Origin: Isoetes taiwanensis
Lineage: Eukaryota; Streptophyta; Lycopodiopsida; Isoetales; Isoetaceae
Reading direction: 5' to 3'
Length of the DNA: 64,000 bases
Assembly: GCA_021234155.1 (NCBI GenBank)
Contig: JAJEKV010000006.1
Coordinates: 10,197,003-10,261,002 of the forward strand
A model generated the notes under the pieces. It saw only the letters and a program-made list of their open reading frames with translations, did no database searches and was not told where the DNA came from. Shown one piece after another: positions 43,727 to 54,008 of the stretch (position 1 is its first letter; each line of letters starts with the position of its first letter). The position numbers and the translations under genes are program-made.

Positions 43727-44954
43727 CTGATCCATCTTATCATGTATAATGGTTAAAGCGTGCTCAGGAGATCTATGAGACAAAGCTCTCCAGGACCAGT
43801 AAAGGCTCCTACATGAAATCTGGGCCGTCATATGTGATTTTCTCTCCATTGCAAGTACCCTTCTTTCATTTGGATCTCTGGTCTTAGCAAGCTTTTCCTC
43901 TATGACAATACAGGTGTTACACTTAGAAAATGCTATCCTCTTAGCTATTGCCACCTCGAATGATTCTCTTCCAAAGCGACGAAAGGACCGAAGGAGAAAT
44001 ATGCTTGCCCTGTCATCTCTTGAACGGTAATATCTACTTCTTGGTGTATATCCTTCTTAGTCAAGACCGAAGGTAGCCTCTTAACATTTTACGCTACCCT
44101 CGCTCGTAATTTTCGAGCGGTGTGGCATCGTCTCTGCGTTTTCATCTATGAACATAGATAGCACAGCATTGCCAGCCAAAGTATGAGACCTTGGCTTCTT
44201 AGACCCAGTATTTCCGTGCTCAGCAATTCTGTGGCCGTCATTGAAGAGCTTCTTCCACTTGTAAAAAGTGGAAATGGGTATGCCATAGGCTTTATGCCAT
44301 GCTTTCACGCACACCTGTTTGTTATTCAACATCGGGTTAACGAACTACACCATTTTCAGAGCAAAGATCTAGCATGTTATATGCAAAGGTTGTACGCTCC
44401 GAGGACTTCATGTTCCAGTAAAAGGTTCTCATGCAAGCTATCTCCTGGGATGTAAAATTTGCACAGCATCGTTTCATGCAGCAGAGTGATGACCTGAAGT
44501 CTAGAATAGCCTCAGCACTAGTTTTTCTTTCACATTTAGTCTGTGCTGGACGTGTCCTGGGTCTCCGATTGACCATGCTGTAAGGTCTCTTTTTGGTGAT
44601 GCCAATTTCGGGTCTAATAGAGTAAGGTTCATTCTCCACATCCTTCTCCTTCACCGCAACCACGAGAGTAGAAACTGGAATGTTATCAACGAGCATGAAG
44701 GCTATGGGCCATCTGACAAGGTCATGCACTTGGGGCATTTCTGCACAGGCTTGGCAGCGCATAGAGATCTTTTCAGGCATTGGAAATATGCTCATGATAG
44801 TAGCAGCTATCGAGCCTTCCCCTAACTTCACGTCAGACACAGCATGGTTTGGATCGGCAAAAACGATAACACCATAGGCATAAGCCATGTGGCAGCATTC
44901 ATGCATGAGTGTGCATGTTTTCTCAACTAACTCATCTCTAGAAAGCCCTTGCAC
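43727..44954 (-). pseudogene. DUF7869-type protein gene, central part with helix-turn-helix
   Basis: Reading leftward: a Cys-containing segment (FRSSLCCMKRCCANFTSQEI, then RTFYWNMKSSERTTFAYNML), a helix-turn-helix-like segment (KAYGIPISTFYKWKKLFNDG) and SMFIDENAETMPHRSKI. Then CNTCIVIEEKLAKTRDPNERR, LYWSWRALSHRSPEHALTII and HDKMDQN, where the gypsy element begins. Several frame changes occur (near 44335, 44081 and 43960). The HTH-like segment and the CxxC-DPxxR-HxxHDKMDQ order match the N-terminal half of DUF7869-type proteins as I know them. The role is unknown and could be a transposase or a domesticated derivative. Confidence 0.6.
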
Positions 44955-44974
44955 ATGATTCGTCTCATTACTGG

Positions 44975-45373
44975 CTAACCCCTCATTGCCTCCTCATCCC
45001 GGTTTATGCGTTTTATATCGACTGGTGGGGTGCAAGCTTCCTCCTCTCTAACAAGTGGAGCAGCAATGTCCTTCTTGTACCACAACACAAAAGTCCCCAC
45101 AGCTTCACCCATTTTTTCTATTTCCATTTCGGGAATTGGTAGCGGCAATTGTCCATCCAAAACATTTACAATTGAAACAACAACCATACCCTCCGGGACA
45201 GTCGAATTGTGATGGCGCTCGAAATTGTGGACTCTTCCCTCTGCCACCTTTTTCCCCAGTAGATATAGCGGAATTACATCTGCCATCCTGCAAAGAAGAG
45301 GTCGTGAATATCGCGGCCACGATCCTCGTAAGCAAAAAGCAATGTGATCATAAAGTACTACAGAAAATAGCAA
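44975..45373 (-). pseudogene. DUF8039-like region, probable 5' part of the DUF7869-type gene
   Basis: The minus-strand frame contains DVIPLYLLGKKVAEGRV, a Val-rich strand region (GMVVVSIVNVLDGQLPLPIP) and GEAVGTFVLWYKKDI. This resembles the small DUF8039 domain found in plant transposon-linked proteins. It lies immediately upstream of the Cys/HTH segment and in the same direction, so one multi-domain gene is likely. An intron or frame change separates them near 44960-44975. Palindromic GC-rich words start just upstream (45310). Confidence 0.4.
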
Positions 45374-45469
45374 CTGATAAATTAAAAAATGTTCAGGACT
45401 TTCGCCACCGCGATCTTATCGAGCATGGGCAAGAACGCGGTTCCGCTTTTTGCAATCATTCAAACTAGC

Positions 45470-46520
45470 TGTTTCAATAAGAACTCATGTGCAAATCACA
45501 TTTCGAGGTTAACAAGTGGTTTCAACTCATAGTTATCGAGTGGGAGTTCTTTGGTAAATAGCAAGTGTAGATGGTTGAAGGTATCGCTGACCGCGATCTC
45601 GTCGAAACACAAAAGTTAAGCGATTGACTTCTGGTGAAGCATTACTCATACCTCACAGAATATTGTGGCGTCAACGTCTACTTGAAGCTAAGGACCCGTC
45701 AGAAGCTGCAGTGTCATAAAAACAGTGTTTTGTATCATCCTCATGGAGAAAGAAAGCATATACTTGAAAGACGTTTACATTGTATAATAAACACACCAGA
45801 GTGCACAGGTTTGCTTACAACATCTATGCAATACATGCAATACATATTGATGTTAGTGTAGAGACTCGTCGATTGTAGTTATAATTGAAATTCGGCAAAG
45901 ATAAACTTTGAGTTCACTTCGAAAGTGATATGCATCGAGAATATGCCTTTTACCTGCCCGAAACCACGAATTCAATGCGGTTGAAGAATTCCAAATGTGA
46001 TGGCGGAGTGCAAGCGGATTATGAGCCCTCGTCGGCGCCTTCAATGGATGCGGATTCGCAGCAAATCCTTGCGAACTTGGCCCAGCTTTTAGGCGCAGAC
46101 TCGGCGTCTCGAAGATCTTGCAAAACAATCAAATTTGAATTGGCTTTTCCGCTTTCACTTGAAATGTTTGTTATGGAATTCAAATTTTGCGATCCTTTGT
46201 CCGTCCAGTAATCGATCTGTCTTTGGAGCATTTACGGCCGCATAGTCTGTCATGTACCTTTAATGAATTGACATTACGGCGAGAAAATTGAAGCGGACGT
46301 CCAAGTCGATAAAGACCTTTTGTACCCGGATTACTTGCTTTTTCGGGCGGGCATATTCGCGACTAACGCATTTAGGGCGGTAATAATTACGGCCGGCCCG
46401 GCGGTATTTAATACTGGGCGCGTGCAATTACGCGCCCGACGTCGGCGACGCCATTATGGCGAGCCGCAATTTTGACGCACCATTATGATGGGCGGGCATT
46501 TAAAGTCCGCGGCCGCGTTC
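45470..46520. other. Divergent intergenic region, partly very GC- and CpG-rich
   Basis: It lies between the minus-strand DUF8039/DUF7869-type gene and the plus-strand methyltransferase-like gene. The part from 46240 to 46520 is rich in CG dinucleotides (GGGCGCGTGCAATTACGCGCCC-like words). No gene was recognised. It probably contains both promoters. Confidence 0.4.
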
Positions 46521-46528
46521 TATATATT
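46521..46528 (+). promoter_or_regulatory. TATA box of the methyltransferase-like gene
   Basis: TATATATT follows a CCGCGGCCGCG palindrome by a few bases and precedes the proposed start codon by 54 bp. Confidence 0.55.
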
Positions 46529-46574
46529 GAAACTCAGAACCCCTCAAAACAAATTTCAAGACCGCGATTTCTTG

Positions 46575-49500
46575 ATGGCCCTAAAGCCGCCGACCTCGGA
46601 CTCGAGCCTTCTCGAGCCTCCCTCGAAAAGCATTTGGAATTTCGTACACACCCGCCGCCCGCGATCCCATGGCACCAAAGGACTCCCTCAGAGAAGGTAA
46701 TTTCTAACATTTCAGCTCAGCAAGATCGCGGCCGCGATCTTGCCTACTAGAACTTCTAGTGTTTTCATAAGTATAGTTCCTCAGCAAGATCGCTGACCGC
46801 GGTCTTCTCGGGCTAAAGGTTTTGTAATGTCTTGATAGGCGTGGGTGCTCAACAAGATCGCGGCCGCGGTCTTGCTGAGCATAGATTTTCTTTCTTGCGA
46901 TGTTCATGAGTAGTAGTGTAGTAGGTCACTAGGATCGCGACCGCGATGTTCGTGAGCAGTGGATTTGTTTTCTTGCCGTGCTTAGCTGCTACACAACATC
47001 GCGGCCGCGATAGTGTGGAGTGCTATTTTAGTTGCTTGGAAGGATCGCGGTCGCGTTTCTCTTCAGTAGTTTATACCTTTTCGTTGCACAACATTATGCA
47101 GCCTATCAGGCTCTCACCACAGGCTTTTGTTTACAGCACTTGCTCTGTTTCGAGGACCGGATGTCGAACCCATCCGTATTATAACCCCTTCCAATGAAAG
47201 GAAATGGTGTATTGAGATTGCACAAGCCATACCGCACATTAAAGGTGATCGCAGAAAGGACCTGTGCCTGTTCCTGCGGACTGGAAAGAAACCTGAGGAC
47301 GTTGAGCAAGTTGGCATAGTGGTAGCAATGTGGGAAGGCACGAAGAACAATGTGCAAGATGCTATCATATGCAGCATTGAGGACACACAAGCATTGCAAT
47401 TCCTCGAGTACATTTTGAAATGGCGCAATTATGATCCGTCCTTGATGACGACCCGACCAAAAATGAACAAGCCCGCCTACGAGGGAAAAACGCCCCCACA
47501 TCGGCTAAGGGTTATGGCTGGTTGTTGCCATCCTATGAATCTCTATCTTTGTCGGGAATAAAGGGAAGCAGAGACATATTGGTAGGGTTCGGCATGCGAA
47601 ATGGTTTGTCTGAGACACAAAGCCTCCATTTGTGCTTTGAAAGCGATTCGGGGACGAGAAAATGCCCTCCGTGATGGACACCAATTGGCTAAGAGCCCGT
47701 GGCCAAGAAAAAAGAGTGTGAAGCCTATTGCTACTTTGGGAGAGACGTCAGCACCAAAAATGGTTGTTGAAGAACCACAATCCACGATAAACCCCCTCGG
47801 TATTATTAACCCTACTCTTCCTCTTGCTTTGAAGGCCCCGGATAGCACTACATCGGTGGATTTATTCCAAAAACTCCCTCCTTTCAAAATTAACCTTAGA
47901 AATCGACACTGGCGGCGATAGCCCGCAGCCCCAGATTCTCAAACCCCCAGCCTCCTCTAAACTAGCATTGACATGGCCCCACGCTTTTTGCCATTCCGGT
48001 CGAGTTAAAGTTCAATCAGGAAGAGGAGCGCAAGATGGCGAGCAAACCACTTTCGAAGCTTGAGCAGTTCAAAAGGTTTTACCCCTTAGGGGTTAATTGG
48101 TTTACAAAGATTTCTATTTTTGATTGTGAAACTGCACCAGCAAACTTGACCACGAGAATGCGGTCAAATGACCATGTTCAAACTACGGTTAAAAGCTTCA
48201 AGACATACCCGGAGAGGTCCTCACACCTGGCGGCGTCGTGCCGTTTGACCCTATTACCCGGTAACGATTTCTTTATCTTTTGGACACTTTCGTTATGTAG
48301 ATTTGACTTGATGGTTGTCTATCTTTCGGGAGGAGGGTGACATGGAGCAATCGGAAGATTTGAAGGGCAAGAAATTTTTTATATTATTTCGGCAACCACG
48401 GTAAGATTTTTGGCGGCACAACTCCTTTGTTGATTCGTCGGCCGGTTGGAGCAAACAACTAGAATTTTGCCAAAGTATATGCTAGAAGAAGATCGAGGGT
48501 GCTCAACGGAAATCTTTACGGACAAGGAATATATAGAGTTGAGTATTCAATGCAACGAAGTAATTGCAAAACACCGGTGTCAGAGAGCCAGCGATTGAAA
48601 AAAGCGCAACAACCGTCATCAAGACAAGGCTTATGGCTGTCCTCCACAAGGACCTATAGGGACAGCTACAACTTCAGCTTGGAAGTATTTATTTATTTTC
48701 TACTCGCCAACATCGCGGTACGCGATCTTGATGACCTTTGCTTTCGGGATTTCCATGAAATTGCAGCGACCACCTTGAAAGTGCGGGAGCTTAAGGATGA
48801 AAAACAATTTATTTTTATGGATGAGAAGGTTTTAAGAAGTTGATGGAAGTTGGTTTGGCGTGGGTGAGTCGTGAACTTCGGTGGCGACCATGGTGAGTTT
48901 CGGACAAGCCATCCAAAGAATTCTTTAACAAGACTGGCTCCGGTTGCTACGAGGTATGTCGAATCGCAGAGGTGTCCACAGTTGCTTTCGATGAGATTAT
49001 AGAAGGCAAGGCGTATTTAAAGGTGCGGTCGGGGTTATAGCGGAGATTTGATTGCAAACAATGGGCAAGCGACATCAGAACCCTCACTTTTATGGTAGCG
49101 AAATTTTATCTTATGCCACAAATTTCTTTCGCAGAAGGATTTCGATAAGCGGGAGGAATTGCTTTCGGGCTTTTCCCGATTTGAATGAACGAGAGAATCT
49201 TTGGATATATCGGATACCGATACTGAAATGCGTGAAGGCTAACTATAACAAGGATCATACACTAGGTAACCTACCTGTAGCCTTTCTGGAGCCAATCAGG
49301 AATATTCTAAAGCCAGAAGAGGCTAGAAAAAGAAAGGAAAAGAAAAATATTGTCATAGCAGTGACGAAGGATGGCATCCCTACTTCCTCCCAAGTGTCAG
49401 AGAATGCGACATTGATATTCATTGACATCCGAGGGATAAACAAGGTATGGGATTGCAAGAAATACACAGATCTATTTACAAGGATAGCTACCATGACGAA

Positions 49501-50622
49501 TGCCAAAGTTTATCACTTGGTTATTATCATGCGCTCAGTGAATTTGCCCAATTGCTTGTACAGTCAGAAGCAAATTCAGGGCGGTGGCTACCTATCTTTA
49601 GGTTCTTATGAAGAAATGGGATGGGAGAGCAAACGAAGGGTGAAAGAACATCAGTACTTTATTAGTCATATGTGCATTAACAGGAGTGATGTTCGTGTAG
49701 CACCTGTGCAACCAGAGCTGGAGCTTCGCCTATCTCCACACGGCAAGGCTCCTAAGTCAACACCATTGCCTCCAATGCCGCTAACAGGTAATGAGGATGC
49801 CGATGAGAAGATAAAAAAGAAATTTCAGACTCTTTTTACAGGCAAACCAAGATTCAAATGGGCGGCAATGGAAGGAGATCTTGTATTGAAATGTCAGCTG
49901 AAAACCTCGTATGCCTACCATATTGTTGAACAGCTGGTGCCGACTGATGGTTGCGTTCTGGATTTCTTTTCGGCTGGGACAGCTTCTCGTGTTGCTCTTA
50001 TGCAAGGCAAAAAGAGCGTGGCCTTCGAAAGTTCAGGTAAAGTGTGCCGTTTCCTGAGGGCGTTCTTGGAAACGCTTGAGAAAATGGCCAATCAAAGTAC
50101 GGGGGGGTTTGAAGAAGAAGAGAAAGCAGAGAATGTTGAGCCTGATCCAGCTCTGCCCAACATCAGTATCACCCAAAACACAGATCTATCAAAGCTGGAT
50201 TCCATTTTGGAGAACCTCGATGCTAAGTCCTACGAAGAGAGAATGCAAGAAACAAAGCGCTTGCTTGAAGAGACGGAAAAAGGTATAGAAGCCCTGGAGC
50301 CCACTTTTCAAAAATTGAGTGCACTTAATGAGAAGCTTGATGGGTACATGCCTTTTTTGACAGGCGAACATAAGTTTGAATACGTGGGCTTAGAACACAT
50401 GGAAATGCATTCACCAAAGACATGGAAGCGGACAACAAAGACATGGAAACTGACGAAGATGAGGTTCTCGGGACACAAGAGCATCAGATACACATCAAGA
50501 AACAGAAGCTCTCTCATCCACAGCAGATTGCTACTGAATCCGAGAAGGAACTTATAGGCGGGAGCAGTGCAGTGGACAGTGATAAATGGGAGCCTGATTC
50601 ACATCTGCAGGCAAGATCATAA
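46575..50622 (+). pseudogene. Beta-class DNA amino-methyltransferase-like protein gene, frame-broken
   Basis: Exon 1 (46575-46696, MALKPPTSDSSLLEPPSK) splices by GT-AG to exon 2 at 47123 in matching phase (FRGPDVEPIRIITPSNERKW). From about 47500 to 49050 the frame changes repeatedly. From 49073 a frame of about 450 residues runs on. In it CVLDFFSAGTASRVAL with GKKSVAFESSGKVC (about 49953-50045) matches the FxGxG/motif I block at the C-terminus of N4/N6 (PF01555-type) methyltransferases, after a KTSYAYHIVEQLVP helix. Upstream, where DPPY/SPPY belongs, is IFIDIRG (about 49417), so activity is doubtful. An acidic coiled-coil tail follows. Near 50420 the natural frame changes to MEADNKDMETDEDEV and ends at 50622. 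Confidence 0.5.
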
Positions 50623-51580
50623 GCGCCATAGGTGTTGAGATTCCGAGAGGTCCTGTGTTATTCGAGAGATGGACACAACACAAGCTATGGAATTGGGTAG
50701 AGAGCATGTCATCCGCATGGCCAATGAAATGGGTGTGATACCTGATAAAGTATCTGAAACACAATCAGAATAATGAATGTTGTATATTACTTCCTTCAAT
50801 GGAAATTTTGGTTTCAGGAATATGTATTACCATATCTTTTTGTCTTTAACCATATCTTTTCCATATGTTTAATGCTAAAAATAATCGCGACTGCGATCCT
50901 CTGTAGCAATTATTGCAAGCTTTAAATACTGAATTTTTTGTGATATGCTTGCTCCTCGGTACCTTATTTTAACACAATGCTCTCATATGGTCTTAATAAA
51001 AGGCTCATTATTTTGTCTCCTTTCAGCTGCGAAACATCGCGTTCGCGATTCTTGCGATAAGTTTGAGCATTCCCTCCTACTACATTCTACTGGCGATGGA
51101 CCTTTGCATGAGCTGTAAAAATTATATTTCCGCAGAACACTGAATCATTTGCAGAATTTGTGCAAAAAAACGCCAACTTTTACTCAGTTGGTAGCAGTTT
51201 TTGCACTGTATGGCTACCCTCTAACCTATTTCATGCTAAACGAGAATTCCAAATTTCTCTAATTAATGAAATCATGCTTGATTGTTTGGATTCCACGCAT
51301 CGCCACTGTTAGTTCCACTCAAGATCTTTTCAAGGTTTAGGTTAGTGAAACAGAACAGAGAGGGCTAAAAATCCCCCAACACTATAAGCAAGCATTTTTT
51401 TGCCTTTTTTTTCTAAGAAACGGACTGTTTATAGTAATGGCGTTTTTTACATGCACGTTTTCCATTTTCGCAATGACAGGTTCTAAAAAGCTGTTTCTTT
51501 CTGGAAAAAATGGCCCAAGCATGGAAACTTAGGTTTAAGGAAACGGAAGTCCCATACTCTAGCCGCAGATGGCAGATTCA
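50623..51580. other. Spacer right of the methyltransferase-like gene
   Basis: It holds the probable 3' end of that gene and two palindromes (50884 and 51036). No inverted partner of a left end was recognised, so the boundary of a possible transposon remains open. No other gene was seen. Confidence 0.4.
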
Positions 51581-51589
51581 CATTATATG

Positions 51590-52240
51590 TTGTTGAGAAT
51601 GCTGGGAATATGCCATATAAATTGAAGAAGACCAAGAAAGATATATACCAAGAAGTTGATATTTTGCAAGCTAGAGGGCGCATTCACTGCCTCACTCTGG
51701 GTGTTTTCGATTATGCAATATGCTGATGACACCTTTGTCTTCTTGAAAGATGATGGCATCAGTGTCTGATAAGAAGAATTGAAATCATTAATAGTGTCAT
51801 CTTTCGTAGCCATATTTTTTTCTCCTCTGCCATATCAGTTCCTAGAAACATTCGTGACTTCATTTGGCAGGGATCAAAGGTTGTTTTTTGAGAAAATCTT
51901 ACTTTCCCCAAAAAAGAGGGAGGTATGGATTGTAAGGATCCTTCCAGTCAAGCTCAAGGTCTTGCTGTAAAATTGGTTTGGAGAGTCCTATTCATTGAAG
52001 CACCCTCTCCTGCTTTACAAATCATTAAATTATGGGTTAAGTCCACATCTCTTGTGGCCCCTCATTGCCGCATCAACTGCTTGACTCTTTTTTCTTTCAT
52101 TTGGACAATGTCCCTAGTACCTCCAAGATAATGGGTCTGCTACTTTAAAGCCTTGCCCTTGAATGAAACTTCAGATAGCTTTGGGTTCATCTGGCACCAG
52201 GATTTGGTTGATGAAGGTTGCAATTGATAGTGCCAGCAAT
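51590..52240 (+). mobile_element. LINE (non-LTR) reverse transcriptase remnant
   Basis: Near 51695-51768 a frame reads SIMQYADDTFVFLKDDGISV, the YADD active-site box of LINE-type reverse transcriptases. Further on, in other frames, DFIWQGS and KEGGMDCKDPSSQAQGLAVK with LVWRVLF match the conserved region after the RT domain in plant LINEs. Frames are broken and no 5' part or poly-A tail with duplication was found. It is an old, 5'-truncated copy. Confidence 0.7.
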
Positions 52241-53955
52241 TTTGTGTTTCTTAAAAATTATTAAGTACAACACGGATTTCGAGGCAAGCTTATTCGAGCA
52301 CTGGGTGGGTACATCTCGATGGCCAAATCAAATGCCTCTAGTTCTTACTCTTTTTGCTAAATCTCGTATGGCCATCCATCATCTCCTGGAAGGGAGTCGT
52401 TTCCAAGAGTACTCCTACTTTTTGAGGGGTTTTCGACGAAATCTAACAACCAATAACCTTTATAGTCGTTGGATAATAACATATAGCTTAATAAATGAAA
52501 ATCCAATATCATAAATACTGTTATCAATATTTCTGCCCATTGATTACAAAAGACACGAACGAAAAAGTAAAAAGTCATAGCTAGAAAATTGACAGCTACA
52601 TTTGTAGCTAAAATTCCCTGGCTTGCAACTCCTTCCTCTCCATCTATCCCCACTATAAACAGACGTATTATTCCAAGGTCTCTAGTTGCCGGATGTCCAA
52701 ATGTCCAGCCATAAAAAGCATGTTGCATGCCAAAAAACATGTCGCATGCACATGCCTTAATGTTCAGCCAAAAAAGCATGCCGCATGCGCATGCCAAAAG
52801 TGAAACATCAAACAAAGGTCCACACGCACGAAAAAAACTTTTCTAGCCACCAAAAAGAAAATCTAAAAGACCATTCCCAAACTCTATTGGTTGGGTACAA
52901 GGGTCTGAATCTCGACCAAATTTATAGAATCAATCGCTTTGAGGCAGTGCCCACTAACCTCCTGAACCAACTTTAATTCTCAAGTTTTCTCTGTCCAAAC
53001 TACAACGAGCAGGCAGTAGTAGGTTAGTTATAAATCGTCCACTTTGGCAAGAAGAGATTTAAGGGAACATGAAGGAGGAACAGAAAACATCCTGAACTAG
53101 TCAACCTAGGCCAGACATCTGCTTCAATCAATCCCTTAGCAGTATTATCACCCTAATAATACGTATCATCATGCAGATTTATTGGATGAGGATGGACAAT
53201 AGAAGTAAACGAAAATACAAACTGTCCCTTTCTTTGGGTAACAAATAGTGAATCGCTTGGAAAATTATGGATAAGCAAATTAAAGAATTAAAATTATTAT
53301 GTTAATCATAAATTGCATGGCTTAAAAGCTCTGGTTTGAGATATTACACATACTTATTTGAAAACAATTGGGTACACATAGCCTATGAAATAAAAAATGG
53401 GCCTATACATATAGTAATTATCACTCAAATCCCTATCGTGAATCAAGATTGGATAATCAAGATTGGTTTAGATTGAAAACGTATTTTTGTTTTGATCCAC
53501 TATTGGGAAATTCGGTTATTGGACCATGTTCACTATTAGAGAGCCTACCCTATATAACTTAAGGGAACAAAAAAGATAGCACAAAAAATGAGGTCATTTT
53601 GGGTCCATAACCCTCAGCCAATAGGCTTCGGAGAAGAAACCAAACATGCCATGTGTCAAGTTAAGTGGTTGATGTTGAAGAGACATGCCTAGTTAGTGCT
53701 AGCAGTACAACTAGTGAAGTGCTAATGAAGTGGAAATCCACTAGCTATATAAGAGGTCAAGGATCTTTATGAATGGGGAGAGTGCAAGATGTAAAGACCA
53801 CTAGGTTTGGATTCAAAGGTAACCATAGGTTCAAGTGTAAATCCAGCATAGTTGTGCTACATGTCCTCTATCTCTGCTCTAAGCAAGGAAAAATATTTGA
53901 GGTATAACTAGAGAATTTACCCATATATGTTAGTGTGCATCAGATTTTTTATATA
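52241..53955. other. AT-rich spacer
   Basis: Near 52718-52797 a GCATGC-rich word (AAAAAGCATGCCGCATG-type) is repeated three times. The minus-strand open stretch at 52357-52815 has no recognisable domain. No supported gene. Confidence 0.4.
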
Positions 53956-54008
53956 CTACAAGAAATTTATCGCGGCGGCCAAGGCCGCCGCGAACATTTC
54001 TCTTATTC
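53956..54008 (+). repeat. Dispersed 50-bp hairpin repeat, copy 3
   Basis: CTACAAGAAATTTATCG is followed by a perfect CGGCGGCC-AA-GGCCGCCG stem and CGAACATTTCTCTTA. Outer bases also pair (AGAAAT with ATTTCT), so almost the whole unit folds. This is the best preserved copy. Confidence 0.6.

Larger units (their letters stand above)
45300..51049. repeat. Family of GATCGCGGCCGCGATC-type palindromes
   Basis: Recurrent near-palindromes occur at about 45310, 45397, 45584, 46507, 46721-46742 (a perfect 22-bp palindrome), 46786, 46853-46874, 46933, 46998, 47043, 48712, 50884 and 51036. Six fall within 340 bp in the first intron of the methyltransferase-like gene, spaced about 50-75 bp. They are often flanked by CAAG...CTTG. 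Sequence between them is AT-richer and unrelated, so this is a dispersed motif rather than a tandem repeat. Subterminal protein-binding sites of a transposon are one possible reading. Confidence 0.75.

Noticed and set aside
46704-46907. Minus-strand frame over the palindrome cluster
   Set aside because: Created by the palindromes themselves (repeated QQDRGRDL-type residues); it lies within an intron on the other strand.
46721-47055. CRISPR-like array
   Set aside because: Spacing is irregular, the repeats are imperfect palindromes with variable flanks, and the genome is eukaryotic.
47601-47921. Independent small gene
   Set aside because: More likely a frame-changed continuation of the methyltransferase-like gene than a separate gene.
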